DNA of 64,000 nt from Brevibacterium aurantiacum. GTDB taxonomy: Bacteria; Actinomycetota; Actinomycetes; Actinomycetales; Brevibacteriaceae. The first letter of the stretch is position 1. Every line of letters starts with the position of its first letter. This document shows, one piece after another, positions 43,541-52,640 of the stretch. The stretch spans positions 1 through 64,000 of the forward strand of contig NZ_FXZB01000016.1 of NCBI RefSeq assembly GCF_900169065.1. The letters are read 5' to 3'. Both the position numbers and the translations under genes were made by a program. Below the pieces are notes generated by a model. That model ran no database searches and was not told the origin of the DNA. It saw only the letters and a program-made list of their open reading frames with translations.

Positions 43541-44314
43541 GTGACTCAGGCAGATGAAGCGCAGGCCTCCGGCAGCCAGGTGACGGCGCTGCGTGCCATC
43601 GCTCCTGCCCGCTCGGGCAATATCTTCGAAGAGACGATCGAGTGTCTGCTCCAGATCATCCGCCTCGGGATCATCCCGCCGGGTCAGCGCTTCCCACCCG
43701 AACGCGAACTCGCCGAGCAGCTGCGGGTCTCCCGCGCGACCCTGCGTGAGGCGATCTCGGAACTCCAGACCGCCGGCTGGGTCAGTGTTCGCCGAGGTCG
43801 CGGCGGCGGAACGTTCGTCTCCAGCGCTCCCGCAGGCGGCTGGGCTCCCGCCTCCGCCTCCGACACAGGTGCGAACCTCGGTGCCGAATTCTCCGCAATG
43901 GAGGTCGAGGACACCCTGACCTGGCGTCGTGTCATCGAGATGGGCGTCGCCGAGGTGGCCGCCGGACAAGATCTCACCGCACCCCAACGGGGCCAGCTGG
44001 CTGCGGCAATGGACACGAGCCGGCAGTCGAGTCTGGCCGAATACCGACGCCTGGACTCCCAGCTGCATCTGACCTGGGCGCAGGTCACGGGGTCGCCGAG
44101 CCTGGTGCGCTCCATGGTCGAGAGCAGGACCCGGGCGAACAAACTGCTTGAGCGGATTCCGATGATCGAACCCAACCTGGTCCATTCCCACGAGCAGCAT
44201 CAGCGGATCCACAATGCGATCCTCGCCGGCGACGCGGCCGCGGCCCGCACAGCCATGGCCGAGCATCTCGACGGCACCGCCGCACTGCTGCGCGGCTTCC
44301 TCGCCGAACCCTGA
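43541..44314 (+). CDS. GntR-family regulator, FadR/FCD subgroup
   Basis: This is a 257-residue regulator. It has an N-terminal winged HTH (FEETIECLLQIIRLGIIPPGQRFPPERELAEQLRVSRATLREAI) and a C-terminal all-helical FCD ligand domain from about residue 100, with the metal-binding His residues seen in LHLTWAQ and VHSHEQHQRIH. It is the last gene of the gamma-glutamyl-amine operon, 57 bases after the SDR, and probably controls it in response to an amine-derived acid. GTG start with weak ribosome site. Confidence 0.88.
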   Translation: MTQADEAQASGSQVTALRAIAPARSGNIFEETIECLLQIIRLGIIPPGQRFPPERELAEQLRVSRATLREAISELQTAGWVSVRRGRGGGTFVSSAPAGGWAPASASDTGANLGAEFSAMEVEDTLTWRRVIEMGVAEVAAGQDLTAPQRGQLAAAMDTSRQSSLAEYRRLDSQLHLTWAQVTGSPSLVRSMVESRTRANKLLERIPMIEPNLVHSHEQHQRIHNAILAGDAAAARTAMAEHLDGTAALLRGFLAEP

Positions 44315-44337
44315 TCACGGGCAGCCTCGAGGCGAGC

Positions 44338-46284
44338 TCAGCTCTTCCGCTCTGCCTCCTGTTGGGCACGTTGGGCGATGCGGCCACCGGCGAGGACCAT
44401 GTCGATCTGCCGGGGTGAGAGCGTATGGCGGAATTCGAACGACCGTCCACCCGCCTCGGCGCTGATCGTCTCACCGGCACCGAGCTGATCGCGCAGGCCA
44501 CGGAACTCAAGGACATCGCCCTGGGACAGGGTCTCGTAGTCGTCCTCGGTCGCGAACTCGAGTGCCAGGACACCGAAGTTCGCGAGGTTCTGCCAGTGGA
44601 TACGGGCCAGAGACTTGGCGATGACGATGCGCAGACCCAGGTAGCGCGGGGCGATCACGGCATGTTCACGCGAGGATCCCTGACCGTAGTTCTCACCGCC
44701 GACGATGGCATGACCGCCATCGTGCGCCGCGGCACGCGTGGCATAGGTGTCGTCGACCTGGATGTAGACGAACTCGGAGATCTTGGGAATGTTGCTGCGA
44801 TAGGGCAGAACACGGGAGCCGGCGGGCATGATCTCGTCGGTGGAGACGTTGTCGCCGACTTTGAGCAGGATCTCGAGGTCGATGTCCTCGGGCAGCGGTT
44901 CGAAGTCCGGCAGCGAGGAGATGTTCGAACCCTTGACCAGTTCGACCTCGCGGGCCTCCTCGACGGGAAGCGGCGGCACCAGCATGGACCTGTTGGCGGA
45001 GAATTTCTCCGGCAGCCGCACCTGTGGGTAGTCCATGTCGAGGTCCCGGGGGTCGGTGATGCGCCCGGTCAGAGCCGCAGCCGCCGCTGTCTCCGGCGAG
45101 CACAGCCAGACCGCGTCCTCGTCGGTGCCGGAGCGTCCGGGGAAGTTCCGGGGCATGGTCCGCAGACTGTTGCGACCCACAGCCGGGGCCTGGCCCATGC
45201 CGATGCAGCCCATGCAGCCGGACTGGTGGATGCGCGCACCGGATCCGACGAGCGAGGTCAACCAGCCGCCGGCGATGAGATCGGCGAGGATCTCCCGCGA
45301 GGTCGGGTTGACATCGAGGGACACCTGCCCGTGGACTTGGCGGCCCTCGAGGATCTGGGAGACGACGGCGAAGTCACGCAGTCCCGGATTCGCCGAGGAG
45401 CCGATGACGACCTGGAAGACCTCCTCATCGGTGCACTCGCGCACGGGACGGACATTGCCCGGCGAGGACGGTGCTGCGATGAGGGGTTCGAGCGCTGAGA
45501 GGTCGATCGAGTCGGTGAGATCGTATTCGGCGCCCTCATCGGCGACGATGCGGGTGAAGTCCTCACCTCGATCGCTGGCTTCGAGGAACTCCCTGACCGC
45601 GTCATCGGCAGGAAAGACGGTTGCGGTGGCACCGAGTTCGGCACCCATATTGGCGATGACATGGCGGTCCATGGCACTCAGACCCCGCAGCCCCTCGCCG
45701 TGGTATTCGATGATCTTGCCGGCCCCGCCCTTGACCCCATGGCGGCGCAGCATCTCCAAGATCACGTCCTTGGCCGAGACCCAGGGCGGAAGCTCGCCGG
45801 TGAGTTCGACGCCCATGACCTGCGGTGCCGCGATATAGAGAGGATCGCCGGCCATGGCCATGGCGACTTCGAGCCCGCCGACGCCGATGGCGAGCATCCC
45901 CAAGGCACCGGCGGCGCAGGTATGGGAGTCGGAGCCGATGAGAGTGGCACCCGGTTTGCCGAACCGTGACTGGTGCACGGGGTGGGAGACGCCGTTGCCG
46001 GCAGGGGAGAACCAGAGGCCGAAGCGCTGCGCGGCAGAGCGGAGGAACATGTGGTCCTCCGGGTTCTTCTCATCGGTCTGGAGCAGGTTGTGATCGACGT
46101 ACTGCACAGAGGTGTCCGTGCGGATCCGGTCCAGCCCCAGGGCTTCGAGCTCGAGAGCGACAAGAGTTCCCGTTGCATCCTGTGTCAGCGTCTGATCGAT
46201 ACGGACCCCGATCTCGTTTCCAGGCGTCATCGTCCCGGATTCCAGATGGGAACTGATGAGCTTCTGGGCGACATTTTCAGCCAT
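44338..46284 (-). CDS. Aconitate hydratase, short AcnA-like
   Basis: This is a 648-residue aconitase-superfamily enzyme that likely interconverts citrate and isocitrate in the TCA cycle. It has the Fe-S ligands: a Cys in GSDSHTCAAGALG and two Cys in HQSGCMGCIGMGQAP. The C-terminal swivel domain contains GGENYGQGSSREHAVIAPR and ARIHWQNLANFGVLALEF. It is shorter than full AcnA (about 890-930 residues) and closer to the AcnA-putative/homoaconitase-like clade. The ATG at 46284 has AGGAGG 6 bases upstream; the frame to 46707 is spurious. It is divergent from the Fpg gene. Confidence 0.88.
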   Translation of the reverse strand: MAENVAQKLISSHLESGTMTPGNEIGVRIDQTLTQDATGTLVALELEALGLDRIRTDTSVQYVDHNLLQTDEKNPEDHMFLRSAAQRFGLWFSPAGNGVSHPVHQSRFGKPGATLIGSDSHTCAAGALGMLAIGVGGLEVAMAMAGDPLYIAAPQVMGVELTGELPPWVSAKDVILEMLRRHGVKGGAGKIIEYHGEGLRGLSAMDRHVIANMGAELGATATVFPADDAVREFLEASDRGEDFTRIVADEGAEYDLTDSIDLSALEPLIAAPSSPGNVRPVRECTDEEVFQVVIGSSANPGLRDFAVVSQILEGRQVHGQVSLDVNPTSREILADLIAGGWLTSLVGSGARIHQSGCMGCIGMGQAPAVGRNSLRTMPRNFPGRSGTDEDAVWLCSPETAAAAALTGRITDPRDLDMDYPQVRLPEKFSANRSMLVPPLPVEEAREVELVKGSNISSLPDFEPLPEDIDLEILLKVGDNVSTDEIMPAGSRVLPYRSNIPKISEFVYIQVDDTYATRAAAHDGGHAIVGGENYGQGSSREHAVIAPRYLGLRIVIAKSLARIHWQNLANFGVLALEFATEDDYETLSQGDVLEFRGLRDQLGAGETISAEAGGRSFEFRHTLSPRQIDMVLAGGRIAQRAQQEAERKS

Positions 46285-46404
46285 CGTCAACCTCCTTGCG
46301 GTGGTGGCAGTGCACGCACTCACGTGGTCTGTCCACGTTAGCCCTCGGACTGCGGCCCGACAAGAGTAGTGTGCCGCCGGTGCCAAGAAGCGCATACTGG
46401 TCCT

Positions 46405-47250
46405 ATGCCGGAACTGCCCGAGGTCGACGCACTGGTGACATTTCTGCGCCCACGCATCGTCGGTGATTTCGTCACCCGAACCGACATCGGTGAACTCAGC
46501 ATCCTCAAGACCGCAGATCCGCCGCTCGAGGCCCTCAACGGTCTCGAGATCACCGGAGTCTCCAGGGTCGGCAAGTCCCTCATCGTCGCCTTCGACGGGC
46601 TCGAGCTGGTGTGCCGCTTCGCCCGCGCCGGGTGGCTGGTCTGGCATGAATTGGTGCCCACGGGCCCGGTGAGGATGGGCAAAGGTCCCTTGGCTCTGCG
46701 CCTCCACCTGGCTTCCGGTGCTGGGTTCGACATCAGCGAAGCGGGCACGAAGAAGAACGCCGCGGCCTCCCTCGTGGCCGATCGCAGCGAGGTGCCGGCC
46801 ATCGCGAACGCGGGACCCGATGCGCTGTCCATCGACGCCGCTGAGTTCACAGCGACGCTGGCCGGATCGACTGCACGGATCAAGACCGTGCTCGAAGACC
46901 AGTCGCTCATCTCAGGCATCGGCAATGCCTACTCCGACGAGATCCTCCACACCGCCCAGCTCTCGCCCTTCGCCACGGCCAACGGCGTCGATGCGCCGAG
47001 CCTTCTCGACACGATCCGCGAGGTCCTCGGCCACGCCCGCGAGGCTCTCATCGATCTGCCGCCGGCGAAGGTCAAGGCGGCGAAGAAGCGCGGATTCCGC
47101 GTTCATGGACGCACAGGGAAGACCTGCCCGGTGTGCGGTTCGACCATCGCCGAGGTCTCCTATGCCGATCAGTCGCTGCAGTACTGCCCCGGCTGCCAGA
47201 CCGGCGGAAAGAAACTCAGCGATCGCCGCATGGACCGGCTCCTCAAATAG
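46405..47250 (+). CDS. Fpg/Nei-family DNA glycosylase
   Basis: This is a base-excision repair glycosylase/AP lyase of 281 residues. The start at 46405 gives the obligatory MPELPEVD N-terminus, whose Pro2 is the catalytic nucleophile and Glu3 the acid. Lys57 in VGKSL matches the conserved Lys. The helix-two-turn-helix segment is IKTVLEDQSLISGIGNAYSDE, and the C-terminal zinc finger has Cys at 241, 244, 261 and 264. The Fpg and Nei subfamilies differ in base preference, which cannot be settled here. Confidence 0.93.
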   Translation: MPELPEVDALVTFLRPRIVGDFVTRTDIGELSILKTADPPLEALNGLEITGVSRVGKSLIVAFDGLELVCRFARAGWLVWHELVPTGPVRMGKGPLALRLHLASGAGFDISEAGTKKNAAASLVADRSEVPAIANAGPDALSIDAAEFTATLAGSTARIKTVLEDQSLISGIGNAYSDEILHTAQLSPFATANGVDAPSLLDTIREVLGHAREALIDLPPAKVKAAKKRGFRVHGRTGKTCPVCGSTIAEVSYADQSLQYCPGCQTGGKKLSDRRMDRLLK

Positions 47251-47257
47251 CCTGCTC

Positions 47258-47275
47258 CACACCCAAGCGGGTGTG
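47258..47275 (+). terminator. Short hairpin after the Fpg gene
   Basis: CACACCC at 47258-47264 and GGGTGTG at 47269-47275 form a perfect 7-bp stem with an AAGC loop, 8 bases past the glycosylase stop. No T-run follows, so it is a weak terminator candidate. Confidence 0.4.
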
Positions 47276-47382
47276 CTGACGAGGGAATTTATGCCCCCGG
47301 GGTCATCGTTGCATGAGGTGAGTGAGAACGTGCGATACAGCGCGCGAACTGCCCACCGATACCTCGAGGACACAGGAGCATC

Positions 47383-48333
47383 ATGACGAAGCAGATTCAG
47401 ATCCCGGGCACCGACCTGAGCATCTTCCCCATCAACCTGGGCACCAACACCTTCGGCTGGACCGCCGACGAGGCGACATCCCATGCCGTCCTCGATGCGT
47501 TCGTCGCCGCCGGCGGCAACTTCCTCGACACTGCCGAGTCCTACCCGGCGTGGGTGCCCGGCAACACCGGCCGCGAATCAGAGACGATCATCGGCACCTG
47601 GCTCGCTGCCCGCGGCAACCGCGACAAGGTCGTCATCGCCACGAAGGTCGGCGACCATCCCGAGCACCAGACGCAGGACCCCGCTTATATCCGCACCGCC
47701 ATCGACGCTTCCCTGCAGCGTCTCCAGACCGACTATGTCGACCTCTACTACGCTCACCGCGATGATGAGGTGACCCCCATCGCCGAGGTGGCCCGGGTTT
47801 TCGATGAGATCGTGCGTGCCGGTAAGGCCAAGCACATCGCCGTGTCCAACTATTCCAAGGATCGTCTGGCCGAGTGGTTGGCTGTGGCAGAGGCGGAGAA
47901 TCTGGCCACACCGGTGGCGATCCAGCCCCAGTACAGCCTTGTCTTCCGTCGTGACTACGAGACCGAACGGGCTCCGCTGGCACGCGAGCACAACCTCGGC
48001 GTCTTCACCTACTTCAGCCTTGCCGCAGGATTCCTCACCGGAAAGTACCGCACCGAGGCCGATCTCGAGGGTGCCAGCCGCGGCGGAATGGTGCAGGGCT
48101 ACTTCAACGCCGATGGGCTCGCGGTCGTCGACGAGGTGGTCTCCATCGCCGAAGCCCACGACGTGGCACCGGCGACTGTGGCGCTCGCTTGGCTGTTGGC
48201 CAAGGGGATGACCGCTCCGATCGTTTCGGCGCGCGCTCCTGAGCAGCTCGATGACCTGATGGCAGCCCCGAAGCTGAGCCTCAGTGAGGACGAGGTCACT
48301 CGTCTGGATCGGTCTTCGGCGCCCTTCGCCTGA
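47383..48333 (+). CDS. Aldo/keto reductase
   Basis: This is a 316-residue AKR-superfamily (KCNAB/YghZ-like) protein that reduces aldehydes or ketones with NADPH. The TIM-barrel motifs are GTNTFGWTADE, FLDTAESY with the catalytic Asp/Tyr, VIATKVGDHP with the Lys, and DYVDLYYAHRDD with the His. The NADPH-binding C-terminal region reads GMTAPIVSARAPEQL. Its last 38 bases overlap the 3' end of the convergent MFS gene. Confidence 0.92.
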   Translation: MTKQIQIPGTDLSIFPINLGTNTFGWTADEATSHAVLDAFVAAGGNFLDTAESYPAWVPGNTGRESETIIGTWLAARGNRDKVVIATKVGDHPEHQTQDPAYIRTAIDASLQRLQTDYVDLYYAHRDDEVTPIAEVARVFDEIVRAGKAKHIAVSNYSKDRLAEWLAVAEAENLATPVAIQPQYSLVFRRDYETERAPLAREHNLGVFTYFSLAAGFLTGKYRTEADLEGASRGGMVQGYFNADGLAVVDEVVSIAEAHDVAPATVALAWLLAKGMTAPIVSARAPEQLDDLMAAPKLSLSEDEVTRLDRSSAPFA

Positions 48334-49558
48334 TCAGCAGCGGTCGCATCGCGATCAGACCGAGGACAGGCCCCGGCAGCAGCAGCCATACGGCGCTCAC
48401 TCCGATCGCTGCGATGAGGCTCTGCAGGATGACGATGCTGATGACGCTGACGGCGAAACCGAGGGAGTTCATCACCGTCAGCCCCGTTCCCGTCAGCTCT
48501 GCGGGAGCATGGCGGGCGGCGAGTTCCGAGAATTGGGGAGAGTCGGCGATGACGAGCAGCCCCCAGAGCGCGAGAGCCGCGATGAGGAGCGGGCCGACCT
48601 CGGGCAGCAGCGGGTAGATCAGACACATCAGTCCGGATCCGGCGAGTGCTGTTGCGGCGACCTTGGCACTGCCGGTTCGGCGGCTGATGATTCCGCCGGC
48701 CACGCATCCGAGGACGCCGGAGGCGATGACGAGGAAGCTCGTCGTCGCCAGGGCGGTGGGGCTGCCTGGGTGAGACAGGGCCGCGATGACAAGTGTGGGC
48801 ACGACTGCCCAGAAGGCGTAGAGCTCCCACATGTGGCCCACGTATCCGAAGACGGCGGCGCGAAACATCCGGTCGCTGAACAGTCTGCGCAGAGCCGAGC
48901 CTTCGGCGACAGCTGGCGACGCGGGACGTGGCGGCACAGTCGCGTCCGCCGGCTTCTCCTCGCGATTAGAGATCGCTGTCCCGCGACGAGAGATCACTGC
49001 GATGAGTCCGGCTCCCAGGACGGCCAGAGCAGATGAACCCCACATGATCGACTGCCAGGGGAGGGCCGCGCCGACTGCCGACAGGAACTGCGGCATCGCG
49101 GTGCCCAGGGTGAGCATGGCCACGAGCCAGGCCAGAGCCTGCGCAGATTTCGCCTGGGCCCGCTTGACGATCATCTTCATTCCCATCGGATAGATGCCTG
49201 CGAGGCTCATTCCGACTGCGAAGCGGGAGATCCAGACGAGAACGAGGTCCGAGGGGCCGAGCGTCCACACGAAGTTCAGCGCAGCACCGACGAGGCTGGA
49301 GACGATGAAGATGCGTTCGGGCGGAAAGCGGTCGGCAATCCCGGTCGCCGCGCTCAACAGCGTCCCGGCGATGAAGCCGATCTGAGTTGCCGCAATCAGC
49401 CAACCGAACTGTGCCGGTGTCGAACCGAGCCAGGCAGAGAGGCCGTCGACGGCACCACTGGGGCTGAACCACAGGGACGTTCCGAACCACTGTGCCACGA
49501 CGATGGCCAGGACGGCGGCTCCTGTGCCCCGTCCCGCCCACGACTTACCGACAGCCAT
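48296..49558 (-). CDS. MFS transporter
   Basis: This is a 420-residue major facilitator protein with 12 predicted helices. The ADRFPPERIFIVSS motif between helices 2 and 3 and the ISRFAVGMSLAGIYPMGMKMIVKR segment in helix 4-5 match the family. A hydrophilic loop near residues 188-215 splits the halves. The substrate is unknown. It follows the TetR gene by 51 bases on the same strand, so the regulator and transporter may be co-transcribed. It overlaps the aldo/keto reductase gene tail to tail. Confidence 0.87.
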   Translation of the reverse strand: MAVGKSWAGRGTGAAVLAIVVAQWFGTSLWFSPSGAVDGLSAWLGSTPAQFGWLIAATQIGFIAGTLLSAATGIADRFPPERIFIVSSLVGAALNFVWTLGPSDLVLVWISRFAVGMSLAGIYPMGMKMIVKRAQAKSAQALAWLVAMLTLGTAMPQFLSAVGAALPWQSIMWGSSALAVLGAGLIAVISRRGTAISNREEKPADATVPPRPASPAVAEGSALRRLFSDRMFRAAVFGYVGHMWELYAFWAVVPTLVIAALSHPGSPTALATTSFLVIASGVLGCVAGGIISRRTGSAKVAATALAGSGLMCLIYPLLPEVGPLLIAALALWGLLVIADSPQFSELAARHAPAELTGTGLTVMNSLGFAVSVISIVILQSLIAAIGVSAVWLLLPGPVLGLIAMRPLLIRRRAPKTDPDE

Positions 49559-49609
49559 TGTCTCTCCTGCACGACTATGCGTTTCCAGATCGCTGACAGG
49601 CCAATCGTG

Positions 49610-50341
49610 TCACGCGCCAGCGCTGGGGGACACCCCATGGGCGCGCATGGCCACCTTGGCGATGCCGGTGAGGAAGTCATCAGTCGAAGAACGCTGAGCA
49701 ACCGGGGTGTGCACGCGTTGGACCAGGGCCTCGGTGATCCCGCCGACGATGATGAGACTGGTCAGGCCGCCGTCGTCTGGGCGCAGCGAGGACGTCGATC
49801 CGGGCAGGACGAAGACGGACAGCACACTTTCGAATGCCGAATCGACCGCGGCGGCGAGCATGCGCATCGTCGCTCTGCGTCTGGCTTCGAGGGACTCACT
49901 GACTCCGACGGCCTCGACCTCGAGGACGCGGGCCTTGCGCTCGTCGCTGAGCATCGGCATCAGGGCGGTGGAGACGATGTGGATGGTGGCCTCGAGGAGG
50001 CTGGTCCCGGCCGGAATCGTCAGCGTCGTCAGGGCTTGCCCGATCTCCTCGTTGAGGATGATGTAGAGCTCTTCGAGCAGCGATTCCTGTGCCGTCAGCG
50101 ACTCCTGCCCGGCGTCTGATCTGCGGGCGGGGAAGAGGTCGTAGAAGGAGCGGCTCGAGACCCCTGACTCCTGGCACAGGGCCTGGATCGACGTCGCGCG
50201 AAAGCCGCGTGTTCCATACAGTTCGAGGGCTGCGGCGAGGAGCCTGTCGCGTCGGGCCCCGTCGCGGTCTGTCCGGGACGTCCCACGCCACAATCCCGCC
50301 GAGTCGGTGTCGGCGGAATTGTCGGGAGCAGGAATATTCAT
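49610..50341 (-). CDS. TetR-family regulator, divergent from a flavin monooxygenase
   Basis: This is a 243-residue TetR-type repressor. The helix-turn-helix is in RDRLLAAALELYGTRGFRATSIQALCQESGVSSRSFYDLF (residues about 32-71), and a helical ligand domain follows. The ATG lies six bases after TATACT on the minus strand and has only GGGGGA touching it, so a leaderless transcript is likely. It is divergent from the flavin monooxygenase-SDR pair; the 47-base gap has a palindrome that may be its operator. The MFS gene downstream may be part of its transcript. Confidence 0.88.
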   Translation of the reverse strand: MNIPAPDNSADTDSAGLWRGTSRTDRDGARRDRLLAAALELYGTRGFRATSIQALCQESGVSSRSFYDLFPARRSDAGQESLTAQESLLEELYIILNEEIGQALTTLTIPAGTSLLEATIHIVSTALMPMLSDERKARVLEVEAVGVSESLEARRRATMRMLAAAVDSAFESVLSVFVLPGSTSSLRPDDGGLTSLIIVGGITEALVQRVHTPVAQRSSTDDFLTGIAKVAMRAHGVSPSAGA

Positions 50342-50347
50342 TCCCCC

Positions 50348-50391
50348 AGTATAGTGAAAATTCTGATTTTCAACGGCAGTATTGTGACATG
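50348..50391. promoter_or_regulatory. Overlapping divergent promoters with TetR-type palindrome
   Basis: The gap between the TetR start (50341) and monooxygenase start (50389) contains the dyad GAAAAT-TCTG-ATTTTC at 50356-50371. CAGTATAGTGA (50348-50358) and CAGTATTGTGA (50377-50387) are near-identical direct repeats. On the minus strand TATACT at 50349-50354 ends six bases before the TetR ATG. On the plus strand TATAGT (50350-50355) can serve the monooxygenase. Confidence 0.55.
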
Positions 50392-51813
50392 CCTTACAAC
50401 GTCAGACAGAAACATCGAGCCCCAGCGATCACCGAGGAGATCCGACCAGACCCTGCACTGCCGCAGGTCTGCGTGATCGGAGCCGGAGCCTCCGGACTCG
50501 CCGCAGCCAAAGCCCTCTACACCGCAGGTGTGCCCTTCGACTGCTTTGAGAAGGGCAGCGAATTCGGCGGCAACTGGCTCTTCGACAACCCCAACGGCGT
50601 CAGCGCCTGCTACGAAACCCTGCAGATCAACACCTCCTGCCCGCGCATGGCCTTCTCCGACTTCCCGATGCCCGCGGACTACCCGCACTACGCCAGCCAC
50701 GATCAGGTCTACGCCTACTTCCGGGACTATGTCGACCACTTCGGCTTCGGCCACACGATCACCTTCAATACCGAAGTCACCCACGTCCGCCGAGGTGAGC
50801 GCGGCGGTTGGGATGTCGACATCCGGTCCTCTGCCGGCTCGGCCCACGACCAGACCGGGGGCCAGTCAGCGGTGACTGAGACCCGCCACTATGATGCCGT
50901 GATGGTCGCCAACGGCCACCACTGGGATGCCCGCTGGCCTGACCCCGGCTACCCGGGCCAGTTCGACGGAGAGCAGATCCACGCCCACGACTACCGCAGC
51001 GGAGACCAGCTCGAGGGCCGCGACGTTGTGGTCGTCGGTGCCGGCAACTCCGCGATGGACATCGCCGTCGAGGGCTCTCATCGGGCGCGCTCCGTCAATC
51101 TCTCCATTCGCCGTGGTCAATGGGTGATGAAGAAGACTCTCTTCGGTCTCGCCGCCGACCAGATCGCCCTGCCCGGCTGGGCGCCGTGGTGGGTGACAGC
51201 GGCACGACTGCGCATCGCCGCACTGCTCTCCGGGGGCCTGCGCCGATACGGTCTGCCCGTCCCAGAACACACACCCGGCCAATCACATCCGGTGCAGTCG
51301 GATGCCATCAGGGACCGCCTCGGCGCCGGTGCGATCACGGTAAATCCGGGCATCGAACGACTCGACGGGGACCGGGTGGTCTTCACCGATGGAAGTGAGG
51401 CACCGGCCGATCTCATCGTCTGGGCCACCGGCTATCGGGTGAAATTTCCGTTCTTCGATCCGGACCTGATCTCTGCCGAGGGCAACGATCTGCCGCTGTT
51501 CAAGCGCATGGTCCATCCCGACCGACCGGGCCTGTTCTTCATCGGTCTCCTACAGCCCGTCGGGGCCGTGATGCCGCTGGCCGAAGCTCAGTCCAGGCTG
51601 GCCGTCAAGTCGCTCACCGGGGAATACGTGCTGCCGGACCGGCAGGAGATGGTGCGGCGGATGCACGAGGACGATCGTCGCAACAAGCGGCAGTTCTACG
51701 ATTCGCCCCGGCACACGATGCAGGTCGACTTCGACCACTATCTGCGAGAACTTGATCGTGAGACGCGAACGGGGCGGCAACGCACCCCCCGCAAAGGAAA
51801 GGTGGCGGCATGA
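50389..51813 (+). CDS. Flavin-containing monooxygenase (FMO/Baeyer-Villiger-like)
   Basis: This is a 474-residue flavoprotein monooxygenase using FAD and NAD(P)H. The FAD motif GAGASG is at 31-36, the second Rossmann motif is VVVVGAGNSAMDIA, and WATGYRVKFPFF matches the conserved C-terminal ATG segment of FMOs. SCPRMAFSDFPMPADYPHY is the substrate-region motif seen in dimethylaniline- and ketone-type FMOs. The start at 50389 has no ribosome site; the longer frame to 50089 reads through the TetR gene and is rejected. It is coupled to the following SDR by an ATGA overlap, recalling regulated FMO-SDR operons in other actinobacteria. Confidence 0.87.
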   Translation: MPYNVRQKHRAPAITEEIRPDPALPQVCVIGAGASGLAAAKALYTAGVPFDCFEKGSEFGGNWLFDNPNGVSACYETLQINTSCPRMAFSDFPMPADYPHYASHDQVYAYFRDYVDHFGFGHTITFNTEVTHVRRGERGGWDVDIRSSAGSAHDQTGGQSAVTETRHYDAVMVANGHHWDARWPDPGYPGQFDGEQIHAHDYRSGDQLEGRDVVVVGAGNSAMDIAVEGSHRARSVNLSIRRGQWVMKKTLFGLAADQIALPGWAPWWVTAARLRIAALLSGGLRRYGLPVPEHTPGQSHPVQSDAIRDRLGAGAITVNPGIERLDGDRVVFTDGSEAPADLIVWATGYRVKFPFFDPDLISAEGNDLPLFKRMVHPDRPGLFFIGLLQPVGAVMPLAEAQSRLAVKSLTGEYVLPDRQEMVRRMHEDDRRNKRQFYDSPRHTMQVDFDHYLRELDRETRTGRQRTPRKGKVAA

Positions 51814-52634
51814 GTGAGAAGCGTTCCCTGAACGGACAGGTAGTGGCCATCACCGGCGGCGCCCAGGGCATCGGTCGGGAGATCGCCGCCGAGTTCACGG
51901 CCGCCGGGGCGAAGGTGGCCATCGGCGACATCCACCTCGACGCTGCCCAGGAGACTGCCGCGGAATTGGGTGTGAGTGCCTACCGGCTCGACGTCTCAGA
52001 CCCGGAATGCCTCAACGCGTTCCTCACCGAGGTGGCCCACGAGCTTGGGCCAATCGACATCTTCATCGGCAATGCGGGCCTGATGTGGGTCGGTCCCTTC
52101 GCCGAGGAGCCGGACTCGGCAGCCCGGGCACAGATCGAGGTCAACCTGCTCGGCGTGATCAACGGGATCAAGGCCGCAGCACCGGCCATGGTCGCCCGCG
52201 GTCGAGGCCACCTCATCACCGTGGCCTCGGCGGGATCCATCCTGCCCACCCCGGGGGAGGCGACCTATGCTGCCACGAAGCACGGCGTGCTCGGCTACCT
52301 CAAGGCCATCCGCGCAGAGTTGCGCGGCACCGGCGTTGTGGTCACCACGATCATGCCTGGGGTCGTCGACACGGCGCTGGCGGCAGGAACCTCGAGTGGT
52401 GCGGCGAAACTGCTCACCCCCGCCGAGGTGGCCCGCAGTGTGGTCAAGTCCGCACTTCGACCCCGGTTCGAGATCACCGTGCCCGGCTTCATCGGCCCGG
52501 CCGTCAAGGTGGCCAATCTGCTGCCGCTGGCGATCCGCGACCGACTCTTCGGGGCGATGGTGCCTAACCAGCTGTTGGCGCGCAAGAATCAGCGGCAGGA
52601 CTACGAGGCTTCGTTCACCGCTTCCCGGCGGTGA
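51810..52634 (+). CDS. Short-chain dehydrogenase/reductase
   Basis: This is a 274-residue classical SDR: cofactor motif TGGAQGIG at 15-22, NAG in GNAGLMWVG, catalytic Tyr/Lys in YAATKHG, and an extended C-terminal segment (PLAIRDRLFGAMVPNQLLA) often seen in membrane-associated lipid SDRs. It overlaps the monooxygenase by 4 bases, so the two likely act on one hydrophobic substrate, for example alcohol-to-ketone oxidation before or after monooxygenation (inference). Confidence 0.87.
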   Translation: MSEKRSLNGQVVAITGGAQGIGREIAAEFTAAGAKVAIGDIHLDAAQETAAELGVSAYRLDVSDPECLNAFLTEVAHELGPIDIFIGNAGLMWVGPFAEEPDSAARAQIEVNLLGVINGIKAAAPAMVARGRGHLITVASAGSILPTPGEATYAATKHGVLGYLKAIRAELRGTGVVVTTIMPGVVDTALAAGTSSGAAKLLTPAEVARSVVKSALRPRFEITVPGFIGPAVKVANLLPLAIRDRLFGAMVPNQLLARKNQRQDYEASFTASRR

Positions 52635-52640
52635 GGAGTC

